DNA of 20,971 nt from an uncultured Eubacteriales bacterium (GCA_900551995.1 URXW01000032.1:1-20971), one strand, 5' to 3'. Shown: positions 1-6,340, counted from the stretch's first letter. Notes: generated by a model not told the origin, from the letters alone. Program-made: numbers and translations.

Positions 1-1
1 C

Positions 2-319
2 GACCTGACCCAGATGACCTTCGGCTTCAGCCGCGACGACGCCGGCAAGTTCCTGCCCGCTTACTACGACAACAAGATCTACGAGAGCGATCCCTTCGCC
101 CGTCTGGATCAGGTGGGCGTGGGCAAGCTGGTGGAGATGTCCTGCAAGCTGGGTCGTGCCACCCGTCCGGAGCTGCATCTGGGCATCTGCGGCGAGCACG
201 GCGGCGACCCCTCCTCCGTGGAGTTCTGCCACAAGGTGGGTCTGGACTACGTGTCCTGCTCCCCCTTCCGTGTGCCCATCGCCCGTCTGGCCGCCGCACA
301 GGCTGCAATCAAACAATAA
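2..319 (+). CDS. ppdK: Pyruvate, phosphate dikinase, C-terminal fragment (5' end outside window)
   Basis: This is the last ~105 residues of PPDK, which interconverts pyruvate, ATP and phosphate with PEP, AMP and pyrophosphate in the cytoplasm. The visible part is the end of the C-terminal PEP/pyruvate-binding TIM barrel. It contains the conserved GICGEHGGDP stretch and the YVSCSPFRVP segment that carries the active-site cysteine, followed by the usual ARLAAAQA helix. The reading frame is open to the left window edge, so the start lies upstream. The protein ends AAIKQ and then TAA. About 165 bp downstream a second, out-of-context version of the same tail (A-Q-A-A-I-K-E-M-stop, 461-487) suggests that this 3' end was rebuilt by an insertion. 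Family assignment is very secure. Confidence 0.97.
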   Translation, partial: DLTQMTFGFSRDDAGKFLPAYYDNKIYESDPFARLDQVGVGKLVEMSCKLGRATRPELHLGICGEHGGDPSSVEFCHKVGLDYVSCSPFRVPIARLAAAQAAIKQ

Positions 320-471
320 AGGGCTATTTGTTAACGTTGCAAACATTTTCAATGTATAGTTGCAGGTTTGCGTGGTAAGCCCCCAGCACGAGTATCACTA
401 TGGCACCCTGAAAGGCACATGGAAGGGTATAAACAGCTAACTCGCCATAGTTATATTACCGCTCAGGCTGC
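299..471. mobile_element. Small insertion or recombination scar at the 3' end of ppdK
   Basis: The 8-mer CAGGCTGC at 299-306 recurs at 464-471. The similarity extends on both sides: CCGC.CAGGCTGC.ATCAA is shared, and the second copy still reads AQAAIKEM-stop in frame with itself. The 165 bp in between is visibly more AT-rich than the surroundings. It holds an inverted repeat ACATT-TTC-AATGT (343-355), two GTTGCA direct repeats (336-341, 359-364), a GCAAAC/GTTTGC pair (339-344, 366-371) and an 8-bp inverted pair ACTATGGC/GCCATAGT (397-404, 444-451). This arrangement resembles site-specific integration into a gene's 3' end with the end restored, leaving a short remnant. No recombinase gene is present, so the mechanism is an inference. 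Confidence 0.5.
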
Positions 472-520
472 CATCAAGGAGATGTAACTCTCCCGCAAGG
501 GCGCAGCATAACCGCATAAC

Positions 521-558
521 AGGTAAGCTCCCGGCCACCGGCCGGGAGCTTACCTTTT
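521..558 (+). terminator. Intrinsic terminator downstream of ppdK
   Basis: A perfect 15-bp stem (522-536 with 540-554) has a 3-nt loop and is followed by TTTT. It lies beyond the displaced ppdK tail, so it probably was and remains the ppdK terminator, with the insertion between gene and terminator. Confidence 0.85.
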
Positions 559-571
559 GGCTACCAAAGCG

Positions 572-605
572 AAAAAGGCCGTCCGGCATACGCCGGACGA
601 CCTTT
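572..605 (-). terminator. Intrinsic terminator for leftward transcripts (buk)
   Basis: The stem 576-587 / 592-603 has loop ATAC and is preceded on the plus strand by A5, so leftward RNA would end in a U-tract. The single mismatch (C579/A600) is C-A in plus-strand RNA but a G-U wobble in minus-strand RNA. This favours function in the buk direction. The terminator directly abuts repeat copy 1. Confidence 0.75.
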
Positions 606-706
606 CTGTGTGTCGATAAACCCCACTGCGCGTGCAGTCTTTCTTTCTCACAGGGGGAGCTCGAGGGGGCAAAGCCCGCCTCGAATCGGATCAAATGCCG
701 CGCTAA
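606..706 (-). repeat. Dispersed intergenic repeat, copy 1 (buk 3' UTR)
   Basis: This is the first of three copies of a ~100-bp element. It is almost identical to the copy at 20870-20971: from TGTCGATA onward I see one substitution and one G-tract length difference in about 97 bp. It contains two short hairpins: ACTGC-GCGT-GCAGT, and a TCGAGG...CCTCGA stem around GGGC/GCCC. Read on the minus strand it lies after the buk stop codon and before the leftward terminator at 572-605. No coding content is convincing; the frames that run through it are fortuitous. Confidence 0.85.
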
Positions 707-797
707 GCCTTGCTCTGCAAGGCGTGCGTGGAGCGAAGCGAATATTTTCGTGCCGCTTCGCGGCACGAAAATAACGGCATTTTTTGTCGCGGATAGC
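707..797. other. buk 3' flank with strong stem-loop
   Basis: Between repeat copy 1 and the buk stop codon lie a small hairpin (GCCTTG/CAAGGC, 707-723) and a perfect 12-bp stem-loop near 744-774 (ATTTTCGTGCCG / CGGCACGAAAAT). The plus strand then runs into a T6 tract. In minus-strand mRNA these structures would be in the buk 3' UTR. They could be a processing or stability element, or the outer part of the repeat. No gene is seen here. Confidence 0.5.
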
Positions 798-1889
798 TTA
801 GATGTTGTCCTCGGGACGGGGACGGCGATACACCTTCGCCGTCTCCTCGCCGCGCAGCACGCGCAGCGCGCCCTGCGCCAGAGCCAGCAGCTCGTCCTCG
901 CCGGGATACACGGTGATGGGGGCGATCCAGCCGACCATCTCGGAGATGGCATCCACCGTCTCCTTGCCGTAGGCGATGCCGCCGGTGAGGATGATCTGAT
1001 CCACCTTGCCGTGCATAACGGCGGCCATGGCGCCGATCTCCTTACCGATCTGATAGTGGAACGCGTCCACCACACCGGCGATCTTCTTATCATGCTCGGC
1101 CTGCGCCAGCAGATAGCGCATGTCGTTGGAGCCGGTGTAGGCCACCAGACCGCCGCGGCCGGAGAGCATGCGGTGCATCTCCCCCTCGGTGTACTTGCCG
1201 GAGAAGCACTGCTTCACCAGCTGACCGGTGGGCAGGGAGCCGGAACGCTCGGGAGAGAAGGGGCCCTCGCCGTCCAGTGCGTTCTGGGTGTCCACCACGC
1301 TGCCCTTCATGTGGGCACCGATGGAAACGCCGCCGCCCATGTGGCAGACGATGAGGTTCAGTTCCTCATATTTCTTGCCCTGCTCCTTGGCGAACCGCTT
1401 GGCCACCGCCTTCTGGTTCAGGGCGTGGAAAATGCTGACGCGCTGGAACAGGGGATGACCGGCATAGCGCGCCACATCCGCCATCTCATCGATGACCACA
1501 GGGTCAACAATGTAGGAGGGGATGCCCAGCTCGTCGCCGATCTCCCGGGCGATCAGACCGCCCAGGTTGGAGGCGTGCTGCCCCTGCACGCCGATGGTGC
1601 AGTCCGTCACCATGATGTCGTTGACGGCGTAGGTACCGCCGCGAATGGGGCGCAGCAGACCGCCGCGGCCGGAGACGGCGGAGAGGGTGCGGGCGTCGAA
1701 GCCCTGCTCGCGCAGTGCCTTCATCACCAGATCACGGCGCCAGTCCTTCTGGGCGGGGATGGTGTTGAACTGGGCAATATCCTCTGCGCTGTGGCGCAGG
1801 GTCTTGTCGAAAAGCAGCTGCTCATCCTCATAGACACCGATCTTGGTAGAGGTAGAGCCGGGATTGATGACCAAAATTCTGTAAGACAC
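798..1889 (-). CDS. buk: Butyrate kinase
   Basis: Butyrate kinase (acetokinase family, ASKHA fold) interconverts butyryl phosphate plus ADP with butyrate plus ATP, giving ATP at the end of butyrate fermentation. Residues 9-16 are the phosphate-1 motif NPGSTSTK, and the central HMGGGVSIGAH and C-terminal LTGGIAYG segments fit the family. The length of 363 aa is normal. I chose the GTG at 1889 because GGAGGA lies 8 nt upstream; the TTG 15 nt further upstream overlaps that ribosome site. A phosphotransbutyrylase gene (ptb), a frequent partner, is not adjacent: the upstream neighbour is the divergent metG. A branched-chain fatty acid kinase role cannot be excluded. The stop codon is followed by stem-loops, repeat copy 1 and a terminator. 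Confidence 0.95.
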   Translation of the reverse strand: MSYRILVINPGSTSTKIGVYEDEQLLFDKTLRHSAEDIAQFNTIPAQKDWRRDLVMKALREQGFDARTLSAVSGRGGLLRPIRGGTYAVNDIMVTDCTIGVQGQHASNLGGLIAREIGDELGIPSYIVDPVVIDEMADVARYAGHPLFQRVSIFHALNQKAVAKRFAKEQGKKYEELNLIVCHMGGGVSIGAHMKGSVVDTQNALDGEGPFSPERSGSLPTGQLVKQCFSGKYTEGEMHRMLSGRGGLVAYTGSNDMRYLLAQAEHDKKIAGVVDAFHYQIGKEIGAMAAVMHGKVDQIILTGGIAYGKETVDAISEMVGWIAPITVYPGEDELLALAQGALRVLRGEETAKVYRRPRPEDNI

Positions 1890-1952
1890 GATAGTTTCCT
1901 CCAAATTGTTCTTTTGTCCCGCGCAGCAGGCGGGTAAAAACCACTACCTTTT

Positions 1953-1981
1953 ATTATATCTGATATTTTCCTGTCTGTAAA
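1953..1981 (-). promoter_or_regulatory. Sigma-A promoter of buk
   Basis: On the minus strand TTTACA (1981-1976), a 17-nt spacer and a perfect TATAAT (1958-1953) lie about 65 nt upstream of the buk GTG start. The -10 region is in a locally AT-rich stretch. Confidence 0.85.
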
Positions 1982-1985
1982 TGGC

Positions 1986-2024
1986 TTTTTACGGAAAAAT
2001 GCCCGTAAAAAACGGGTGTTTTCC
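1986..2024. promoter_or_regulatory. Inverted-repeat block between divergent buk and metG promoters
   Basis: A perfect 9-bp inverted repeat TTTTTACGG-N8-CCGTAAAAA (1986-1994, 2003-2011) overlaps a second one formed by CCCGT/ACGGG with outer GGAAAA/TTTTCC arms (1993-2024). The block sits exactly between the two -35 boxes. It could be an operator serving both promoters or an alternative hairpin. Its function is inferred from position only. Confidence 0.45.
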
Positions 2025-2035
2025 GGCAGGTTACA

Positions 2036-2064
2036 TTGACAAACCCCCAGGGGTGGTCTAAAAT
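2036..2064 (+). promoter_or_regulatory. Consensus sigma-A promoter of metG
   Basis: TTGACA (2036-2041), a spacer of exactly 17 nt and TAAAAT (2059-2064) lie upstream of metG. The expected start near 2071 leaves a leader of about 40 nt, too short for a T-box riboswitch. Confidence 0.9.
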
Positions 2065-2110
2065 GATAAACGTGATTTTATTAGGATCAGCGGAAAAGGA
2101 GATAACACGC

Positions 2111-4075
2111 ATGGAAAAGAAGACGTTTTATATCACCACGCCCATCTACTACCCCTCCGACAAGCTGCACATCGGTCACAGCTACTGCACCGTGGCGACG
2201 GACGCCATCGCCCGCTATAAGCGTTTGCAGGGCTTCGACGTGATGTTCCTCACCGGCACCGACGAGCACGGCCAGAAGATCGAGACGAAGGCGCAGGAGG
2301 CGGGCATGACGCCCCAGGAGTTCGTGGATCACATCGTGGAGGGCGAGCGCGGCATCCTCGATCTGTGGAAGCTGATGAACATCTCCAACGACCGCTTCAT
2401 CCGCACCACCGACGACTACCACTGCGCCGCCGTGCAGAAGATCTTCAAGACCATGTACGACAAGGGTGACATCTACAAGGGCACCTATAAGGGCAAATAC
2501 TGCACCCCCTGCGAATCCTTCTGGACGGAGAGCCAGCTGGTGGACGGCAAGTGCCCCGACTGCGGCCGCGAGGTCAAGGACGCCGAGGAGGAGGCGTACT
2601 TCTTCCGCCTGAGCAAGTACGCCGACCGTGTCCGGCATCTGCTGGAGGACACCGATTTCCTCCAGCCCCGCACCCGCGTGAACGAGATGGTGAACAACTT
2701 CATCAAGCCCGGCCTGGAGGATCTGTGCGTCTCCCGCACCAGCTTCAAGTGGGGCATCCCCGTGGACTTCGACCCCGACCACGTGGTCTACGTCTGGGTG
2801 GACGCGCTGTTCAACTACTGCACCGCCCTCGGCTTCGACAACGACCGGTATAACGACTACGACAAGTATTGGCCCGCCGACTACCACATCGTGGGCAAGG
2901 AGATCGTCCGCTTCCACTCCATCATCTGGCCCGCCATGCTGATGAGCATGGATATGCCCCTGCCCAAGCACGTCTACGGCCACGGCTGGCTGGTTATCGA
3001 CGGCGGCAAAATGTCCAAGTCCAAGGGCAACGTTGTCGATCCCTACGCCCTGTCCGAGATGTTCGGCGTGGACGCCCTGCGCTTCTTCCTGCTGCGGACG
3101 TTCCCCTTCGGCTCCGACGGCAACTTCTCCAACGAGCTGCTGATCTCCACCATCAACACCGACCTTGCCAACAAGCTGGGCAATCTGGTGAGCCGCACCA
3201 CCGGCATGGCGGAGAAGTATTTCGGCGGCAAGCTCCCCGCCCAGCGGGAGGACACCGCCGAGGACTGCGAGCTGAAGAAGATGGCGTGCGCCCTCCGTGA
3301 CCGCTATCAGGCGGAGATGGACAAGCTCCAGCTGCAAAACGGTCTGGACGAGGTGTTCAAGGTCATCGAGCGCGCCAACAAGTATATCGACGAGACGGCT
3401 CCCTGGGCATTGGGCAAGGACGAGAGCAAGCGTGACCGTCTGGCAGCCGTCCTGTACAACCTGCTGGAGACGGTGCGTATCTGCACCACCCTCCTGCTGC
3501 CCGTCATGCCCGACACCTGCGAGAAGATCTTCGCCAAGCTGGGAGCCGGCGACAGCTGCCGCAGCTGGGACAACGCCAACGTCTGGGGCGTCCTGCCCGC
3601 CGATGCCGCCATCTCCAAGGGCGAGAACCTGTTCCCCCGTATCGACGTGGACGAGGCACTTGCCCAACTCAACGCCATGCAGGAGGCGCAGAAGAAGGCG
3701 GCCCTCCCCGCCGTGGAGCTGGAGCCCTACGTGACCGAGGACGTGGACTTCGACACGTTCCTGAAGTCCGACTTCCGCGCCGTGAAGATCAAGAACTGCG
3801 AGGCGGTGAAGAAGTCCGACAAGCTGCTGAAGTTCACGCTGGACGACGGCAGCGGCACCGACCGCATCATCCTCTCCGGCATCCACCAGTATTACGAGCC
3901 GGAGCAGCTCATCGGCAAGACGGCCATCGCCATTTTGAACCTGCCGCCCCGGAAGATGATGGGTATTCCCTCCTGCGGCATGCTGATCTCCGCCGTCCAC
4001 AAGGAGAAGGGCGAGGAGAAGCTGCACCTGATGCTCATTGACGACGCCATCCCCGCCGGTGCCAAGCTCTGCTGA
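2111..4075 (+). CDS. metG: Methionine--tRNA ligase
   Basis: Methionyl-tRNA synthetase charges tRNA-Met in the cytoplasm. The class I signatures are clear: HIGH at residues 20-23 and KMSKS at 300-304. A four-cysteine zinc knuckle (C131, C134, C148, C151) lies in the connective-peptide region, followed by the anticodon-binding helical domain. Residues from about 540 to the end form the OB-fold tRNA-binding (EMAP-II-like) dimerisation domain found in longer bacterial MetRS. The length of 654 aa is normal. An upstream in-frame ATG-like extension is rejected because it begins within the -35 box; the ATG at 2111 has AAGGAG about 10 nt before it. The gene has its own promoter and appears monocistronic. 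Confidence 0.98.
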   Translation: MEKKTFYITTPIYYPSDKLHIGHSYCTVATDAIARYKRLQGFDVMFLTGTDEHGQKIETKAQEAGMTPQEFVDHIVEGERGILDLWKLMNISNDRFIRTTDDYHCAAVQKIFKTMYDKGDIYKGTYKGKYCTPCESFWTESQLVDGKCPDCGREVKDAEEEAYFFRLSKYADRVRHLLEDTDFLQPRTRVNEMVNNFIKPGLEDLCVSRTSFKWGIPVDFDPDHVVYVWVDALFNYCTALGFDNDRYNDYDKYWPADYHIVGKEIVRFHSIIWPAMLMSMDMPLPKHVYGHGWLVIDGGKMSKSKGNVVDPYALSEMFGVDALRFFLLRTFPFGSDGNFSNELLISTINTDLANKLGNLVSRTTGMAEKYFGGKLPAQREDTAEDCELKKMACALRDRYQAEMDKLQLQNGLDEVFKVIERANKYIDETAPWALGKDESKRDRLAAVLYNLLETVRICTTLLLPVMPDTCEKIFAKLGAGDSCRSWDNANVWGVLPADAAISKGENLFPRIDVDEALAQLNAMQEAQKKAALPAVELEPYVTEDVDFDTFLKSDFRAVKIKNCEAVKKSDKLLKFTLDDGSGTDRIILSGIHQYYEPEQLIGKTAIAILNLPPRKMMGIPSCGMLISAVHKEKGEEKLHLMLIDDAIPAGAKLC

Positions 4076-4115
4076 CGCATCGTCTGCACAGGGAGAGATT
4101 TTCCGTTACCCGTAA

Positions 4116-4144
4116 TTGACTTTCTCCCCCGTTCCCCCTATAAT
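4116..4144 (+). promoter_or_regulatory. Near-consensus sigma-A promoter of the small coiled-coil gene
   Basis: TTGACT (4116-4121), a 17-nt spacer and a perfect TATAAT (4139-4144) begin 41 nt after the metG stop codon. Confidence 0.88.
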
Positions 4145-4180
4145 CAAACACAGGAACAGAAGCAGAAAGGAGACGCCTCC

Positions 4181-4417
4181 ATGCTGGACGAAAAGGATTT
4201 TCAAAAATTAGACGAGCTTATCTCCCGCCGTATCGGCATCGTAATGGAGAACGATGTCATGCCCAAATTCGATCTGCTGGCAGACGGTATTGCAGGTATT
4301 CAGGAAAAACTGGTGCCCCGCAGCCGCGTGGATGATTTAGAAGATGATGTCCGCTTCCTCAAAAGCATGGTGCATCAAATGGCGGAGGAAATCAGCCGTT
4401 TGAAAAAAGCCCAATAA
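4181..4417 (+). CDS. Small acidic/basic coiled-coil protein, function unknown
   Basis: A 78-aa protein that I do not recognise. It is highly charged, with no signal peptide, membrane segment or cysteine. Heptad-like spacing of Leu, Ile, Val and Met runs through much of the chain (LDELISRRIGI near the start, VDDLEDDVRFLKSMVHQMAEEISRL near the end), so it is probably a helical coiled-coil oligomer. A strong AAAGGAG ribosome site lies about 8-9 nt before the ATG. With a near-consensus promoter and its own terminator it forms a complete, probably well-transcribed unit. Codon use (TTA, AAA, GAT) is more AT-rich than in metG. It could be a phage- or element-derived small protein or a lineage-specific structural protein. 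Confidence 0.85.
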   Translation: MLDEKDFQKLDELISRRIGIVMENDVMPKFDLLADGIAGIQEKLVPRSRVDDLEDDVRFLKSMVHQMAEEISRLKKAQ

Positions 4418-4423
4418 AAACAA

Positions 4424-4453
4424 CCCCCTCGGCGCAGCCGAGGGGGTCTTTTT
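4424..4453 (+). terminator. Bidirectional intrinsic terminator between the coiled-coil gene and tatD
   Basis: A perfect CCCCCTCGGC / GCCGAGGGGG stem with a GCA loop is followed by TCTTTTT on the plus strand. On the minus strand the stem is followed by TTGTTTTTA. It therefore serves both convergent genes, and its right T-tract runs into the tatD stop codon. Confidence 0.92.
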
Positions 4454-5220
4454 CACTCCACTATCCTAAACAGTCTTTTACCATTCTCCTTGGTGATATG
4501 CGCCAGCTCCTCCGGCGGCAGGTTCTTCCACTGCGCCAGCTTCTCCGCCACCAGACGGACGTAGGAGGAGTCGTTCCGCTTCCCCCGGTGGGGCACCGGC
4601 GTCATATAGGGGCTGTCCGTCTCGATGAGCATACGCTCCACCGGCGTCACCGCCGCCACCTCCGGGGCGCGTCGGGCGTTCTTGTAGGTGATGGGGCCGT
4701 CAAAGCCCAGATACCACCCCATGTCCAGCAGCTCCCTTGCCATCTCCGGGCTGCCGGAAAAGCAGTGGAACACCCCCGTCACCTCCGGGAACTCCTTGAC
4801 CATGGCGAGGGAATCCCCGTGCGCCTCCCGGTCGTGGAAGATCACCGGCAGGCGCAGCTGCCGCGCCAGCTCCAGCTGTGCCCGGAGCACCTCCTGCTGG
4901 AACGCTCTGGGCGGGTTCTCCTCCCAGTAGTAGTCCAGCCCGATTTCCCCGATGGCGACCACCTTGGGCTGCTGCGCCAGCTGCCGCAGCACCTCAATGT
5001 CCCCTGCGGTGAAGTCCCCGCAGTTCTCCGGGTGTATCCCCACCGCCGCGTACACGTGGGGATACGCCTTGGCATAGGATACCGCCTTCCGTGAGCTCTC
5101 CACGTCGCAGCCGGGATTCACCAGCAGCGACACCCCCCGCTCCGGCAGCGTCTCCAGCAGCAGCTCCCTGTCTTGATCAAAGGCGTCGTCGTCGTAATGC
5201 GCGTGTGTGTCGAACAGCAT
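4453..5220 (-). CDS. tatD: TatD-family metal-dependent hydrolase/DNase
   Basis: TatD-family enzymes are TIM-barrel, divalent-metal hydrolases with 3'-5' exonuclease or DNase activity, linked to DNA repair and quality control. The N-terminal metal motif FDTHAHYDD (H6, H8) is present, followed by the GEIGLDYYW metal glutamate, IFHDREAHGD, FHCFSGS and ETDSPYMTP. These are the full set of family ligands. The length of 255 aa is normal. GGAGG lies 7 nt before the ATG. The ABM-domain gene upstream ends only 2 nt before this ATG, so the two are almost certainly cotranscribed and translationally coupled. The exact substrate cannot be read from sequence. Confidence 0.95.
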   Translation of the reverse strand: MLFDTHAHYDDDAFDQDRELLLETLPERGVSLLVNPGCDVESSRKAVSYAKAYPHVYAAVGIHPENCGDFTAGDIEVLRQLAQQPKVVAIGEIGLDYYWEENPPRAFQQEVLRAQLELARQLRLPVIFHDREAHGDSLAMVKEFPEVTGVFHCFSGSPEMARELLDMGWYLGFDGPITYKNARRAPEVAAVTPVERMLIETDSPYMTPVPHRGKRNDSSYVRLVAEKLAQWKNLPPEELAHITKENGKRLFRIVE

Positions 5221-5222
5221 CC

Positions 5223-5519
5223 TCAGTCCTCCAAGTGCACCTTGCCCACGGCGGTGCTGTCCACAAACTGCTCCTTAATGGCTTTCAGCCGCGCCATGTG
5301 GGGCTGCTCCATGTGCACCCGCTGGTGCGCCGCGCTCTCCCACCGCTCAATGAGCAGCAGCTCGTCCGCGTCCTGGGCGGAGAAATAGTAGTCGTAAGCC
5401 AGGCACCCCTTCTCCTCCCGGATCAGCGTCAGAATACCCTCCTCCACCACCTGCCGCACGAAGGACTCCCGGCATCCGGGCTTGGCGTGATACTTCACAT
5501 ACAGGATCAGCTCTTCCAT
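5223..5519 (-). CDS. Antibiotic biosynthesis monooxygenase (ABM) domain protein, putative quinol monooxygenase
   Basis: A 98-aa single-domain dimeric alpha+beta-barrel (ABM/YgiN-like) protein. The pattern is typical: a first strand LILYVKYHAKPG, a helix ESFVRQVVEEG, a YDYYFSAQDADELLLIERWES strand pair, then a HMEQPHMARLKAI helix. Such proteins act as small monooxygenases on quinols or as uncharacterised sensors; activity cannot be assigned. I prefer the ATG at 5519 (AGGAGG with 8-nt spacing) to the adjacent GTG at 5522. It is first in a two-gene unit with tatD. Confidence 0.85.
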   Translation of the reverse strand: MEELILYVKYHAKPGCRESFVRQVVEEGILTLIREEKGCLAYDYYFSAQDADELLLIERWESAAHQRVHMEQPHMARLKAIKEQFVDSTAVGKVHLED

Positions 5520-5546
5520 CACAAGTACCTCCTAAGGTTTTTCCCC

Positions 5547-5575
5547 ATTTTACCACGCCCCGGAGCCATCGGCAA
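5547..5575 (-). promoter_or_regulatory. Probable sigma-A promoter of the ABM-tatD unit
   Basis: Minus-strand TTGCCG (5575-5570), 17 nt, TAAAAT (5552-5547), about 28 nt before the ABM start codon. Confidence 0.7.
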
Positions 5576-5604
5576 ATTTTTTCCACAAAACCGCCGAAAA
5601 TCCA

Positions 5605-5650
5605 TTTACAAGCTGTATAAAATACGCTATACTTTACGGGCTGTATAAAA
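5605..5650 (+). promoter_or_regulatory. XRE-gene promoter with overlapping operator-like repeats
   Basis: TTTACA (5605-5610), 17 nt and TATACT (5628-5633) form a sigma-A promoter. The 11-mer GCTGTATAAAA occurs twice, at 5612-5622 inside the spacer and at 5640-5650 just past the -10 box, 28 bp apart. GTATA...TATAC (5615-5619, 5628-5632) makes an inverted repeat over the -10 box. This is the expected place for an autoregulatory operator of the downstream XRE protein. That role is an inference. Confidence 0.6.
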
Positions 5651-5672
5651 CAAACAAAGGTGGAGAGAGAAA

Positions 5673-6323
5673 ATGGCAACAGATTTTTCCAGAACGCTGG
5701 GGCTTCTCCGTCAGGAGAAGGGCATCAGCCAGCGCAAGGCGGCATCTGCACTGGGCATCAGTCAGGCACTGCTGAGCCACTATGAAAACGGTATCCGGGA
5801 GCCGGGACTGGCATTCGTCAGCAAGGCTTGCGATTTCTACCACGTCTCGGCGGACTTCCTGCTGGGGCGCAGCTCCAACCGTGACGGCGCGATGATCGAC
5901 TCCGAGTGTCTCTGCGACGCCAGCACGGAAAAGGGCAGTCTGCGGGGCAGCATTATGGCGACGCTGCAAAAGAAGCTGACGGTGAACACCACCGGGCTCC
6001 TGTTCGACCTGCTGGGCAGCACCAACAGCCGCGAGGCGATCACCGCCGCCGGCGACTGCATCGGTGCCACGCTGTACGACCTGCTCCGCCGCCTGTACCG
6101 CCGCAGCGGCGGCAACGAGGATATGTTCGCCACCGACGCGGTGGCCTTCGACGGCGGCGCGGTGGACGCCATGCTCCTCCGCTCCCGCGCGGCGTATATG
6201 CGCGCGCTGAACGCAGCGGAGAAGCTGCCCCGATTGAACTCCGATGCACTGACCGCCCTCCCCGGCGCGGGACAGAGCACCGCGCAGATCATCCACAACG
6301 TAGACGAAAAAGCGGGCAAATAG
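5673..6323 (+). CDS. XRE-family transcriptional regulator
   Basis: A 216-aa DNA-binding protein. Residues about 6-62 form a Cro/C1-type helix-turn-helix: RQEKGISQRKAASALGISQA followed by the recognition-helix segment LLSHYENGIREP, ending in the common FLLGR motif. The remaining ~150 residues look mainly helical, with no motif I recognise, and could be an oligomerisation or sensing domain. The ATG has a GGTGGAG ribosome site. Repeats overlapping the promoter suggest autoregulation. The gene reads toward lepA 116 nt downstream with no clear terminator between, so readthrough into lepA is possible. Target genes are unknown. Confidence 0.88.
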   Translation: MATDFSRTLGLLRQEKGISQRKAASALGISQALLSHYENGIREPGLAFVSKACDFYHVSADFLLGRSSNRDGAMIDSECLCDASTEKGSLRGSIMATLQKKLTVNTTGLLFDLLGSTNSREAITAAGDCIGATLYDLLRRLYRRSGGNEDMFATDAVAFDGGAVDAMLLRSRAAYMRALNAAEKLPRLNSDALTALPGAGQSTAQIIHNVDEKAGK

Positions 6324-6340
6324 CCCCGATTTCACATCCT

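Noticed and set aside
320..520. tRNA or other RNA gene as the target of the ppdK-end insertion
   Set aside because: No cloverleaf or known RNA fold could be drawn; the shared sequence is the protein-coding tail of ppdK.
437..1093. Minus-strand frame running from within buk through the repeat to the ppdK tail scar
   Set aside because: The N-terminal part is a frame-shifted shadow of buk and the rest is translated repeat and terminator sequence.
2064..2110. T-box riboswitch for metG
   Set aside because: Only ~40 nt separate the promoter from the start codon and there is no T-box sequence or antiterminator.
2087..4027. 646-codon open frame opposite metG
   Set aside because: Val/Leu/Gly/His-rich antisense shadow of a GC-rich gene; metG has all synthetase motifs, promoter and ribosome site.
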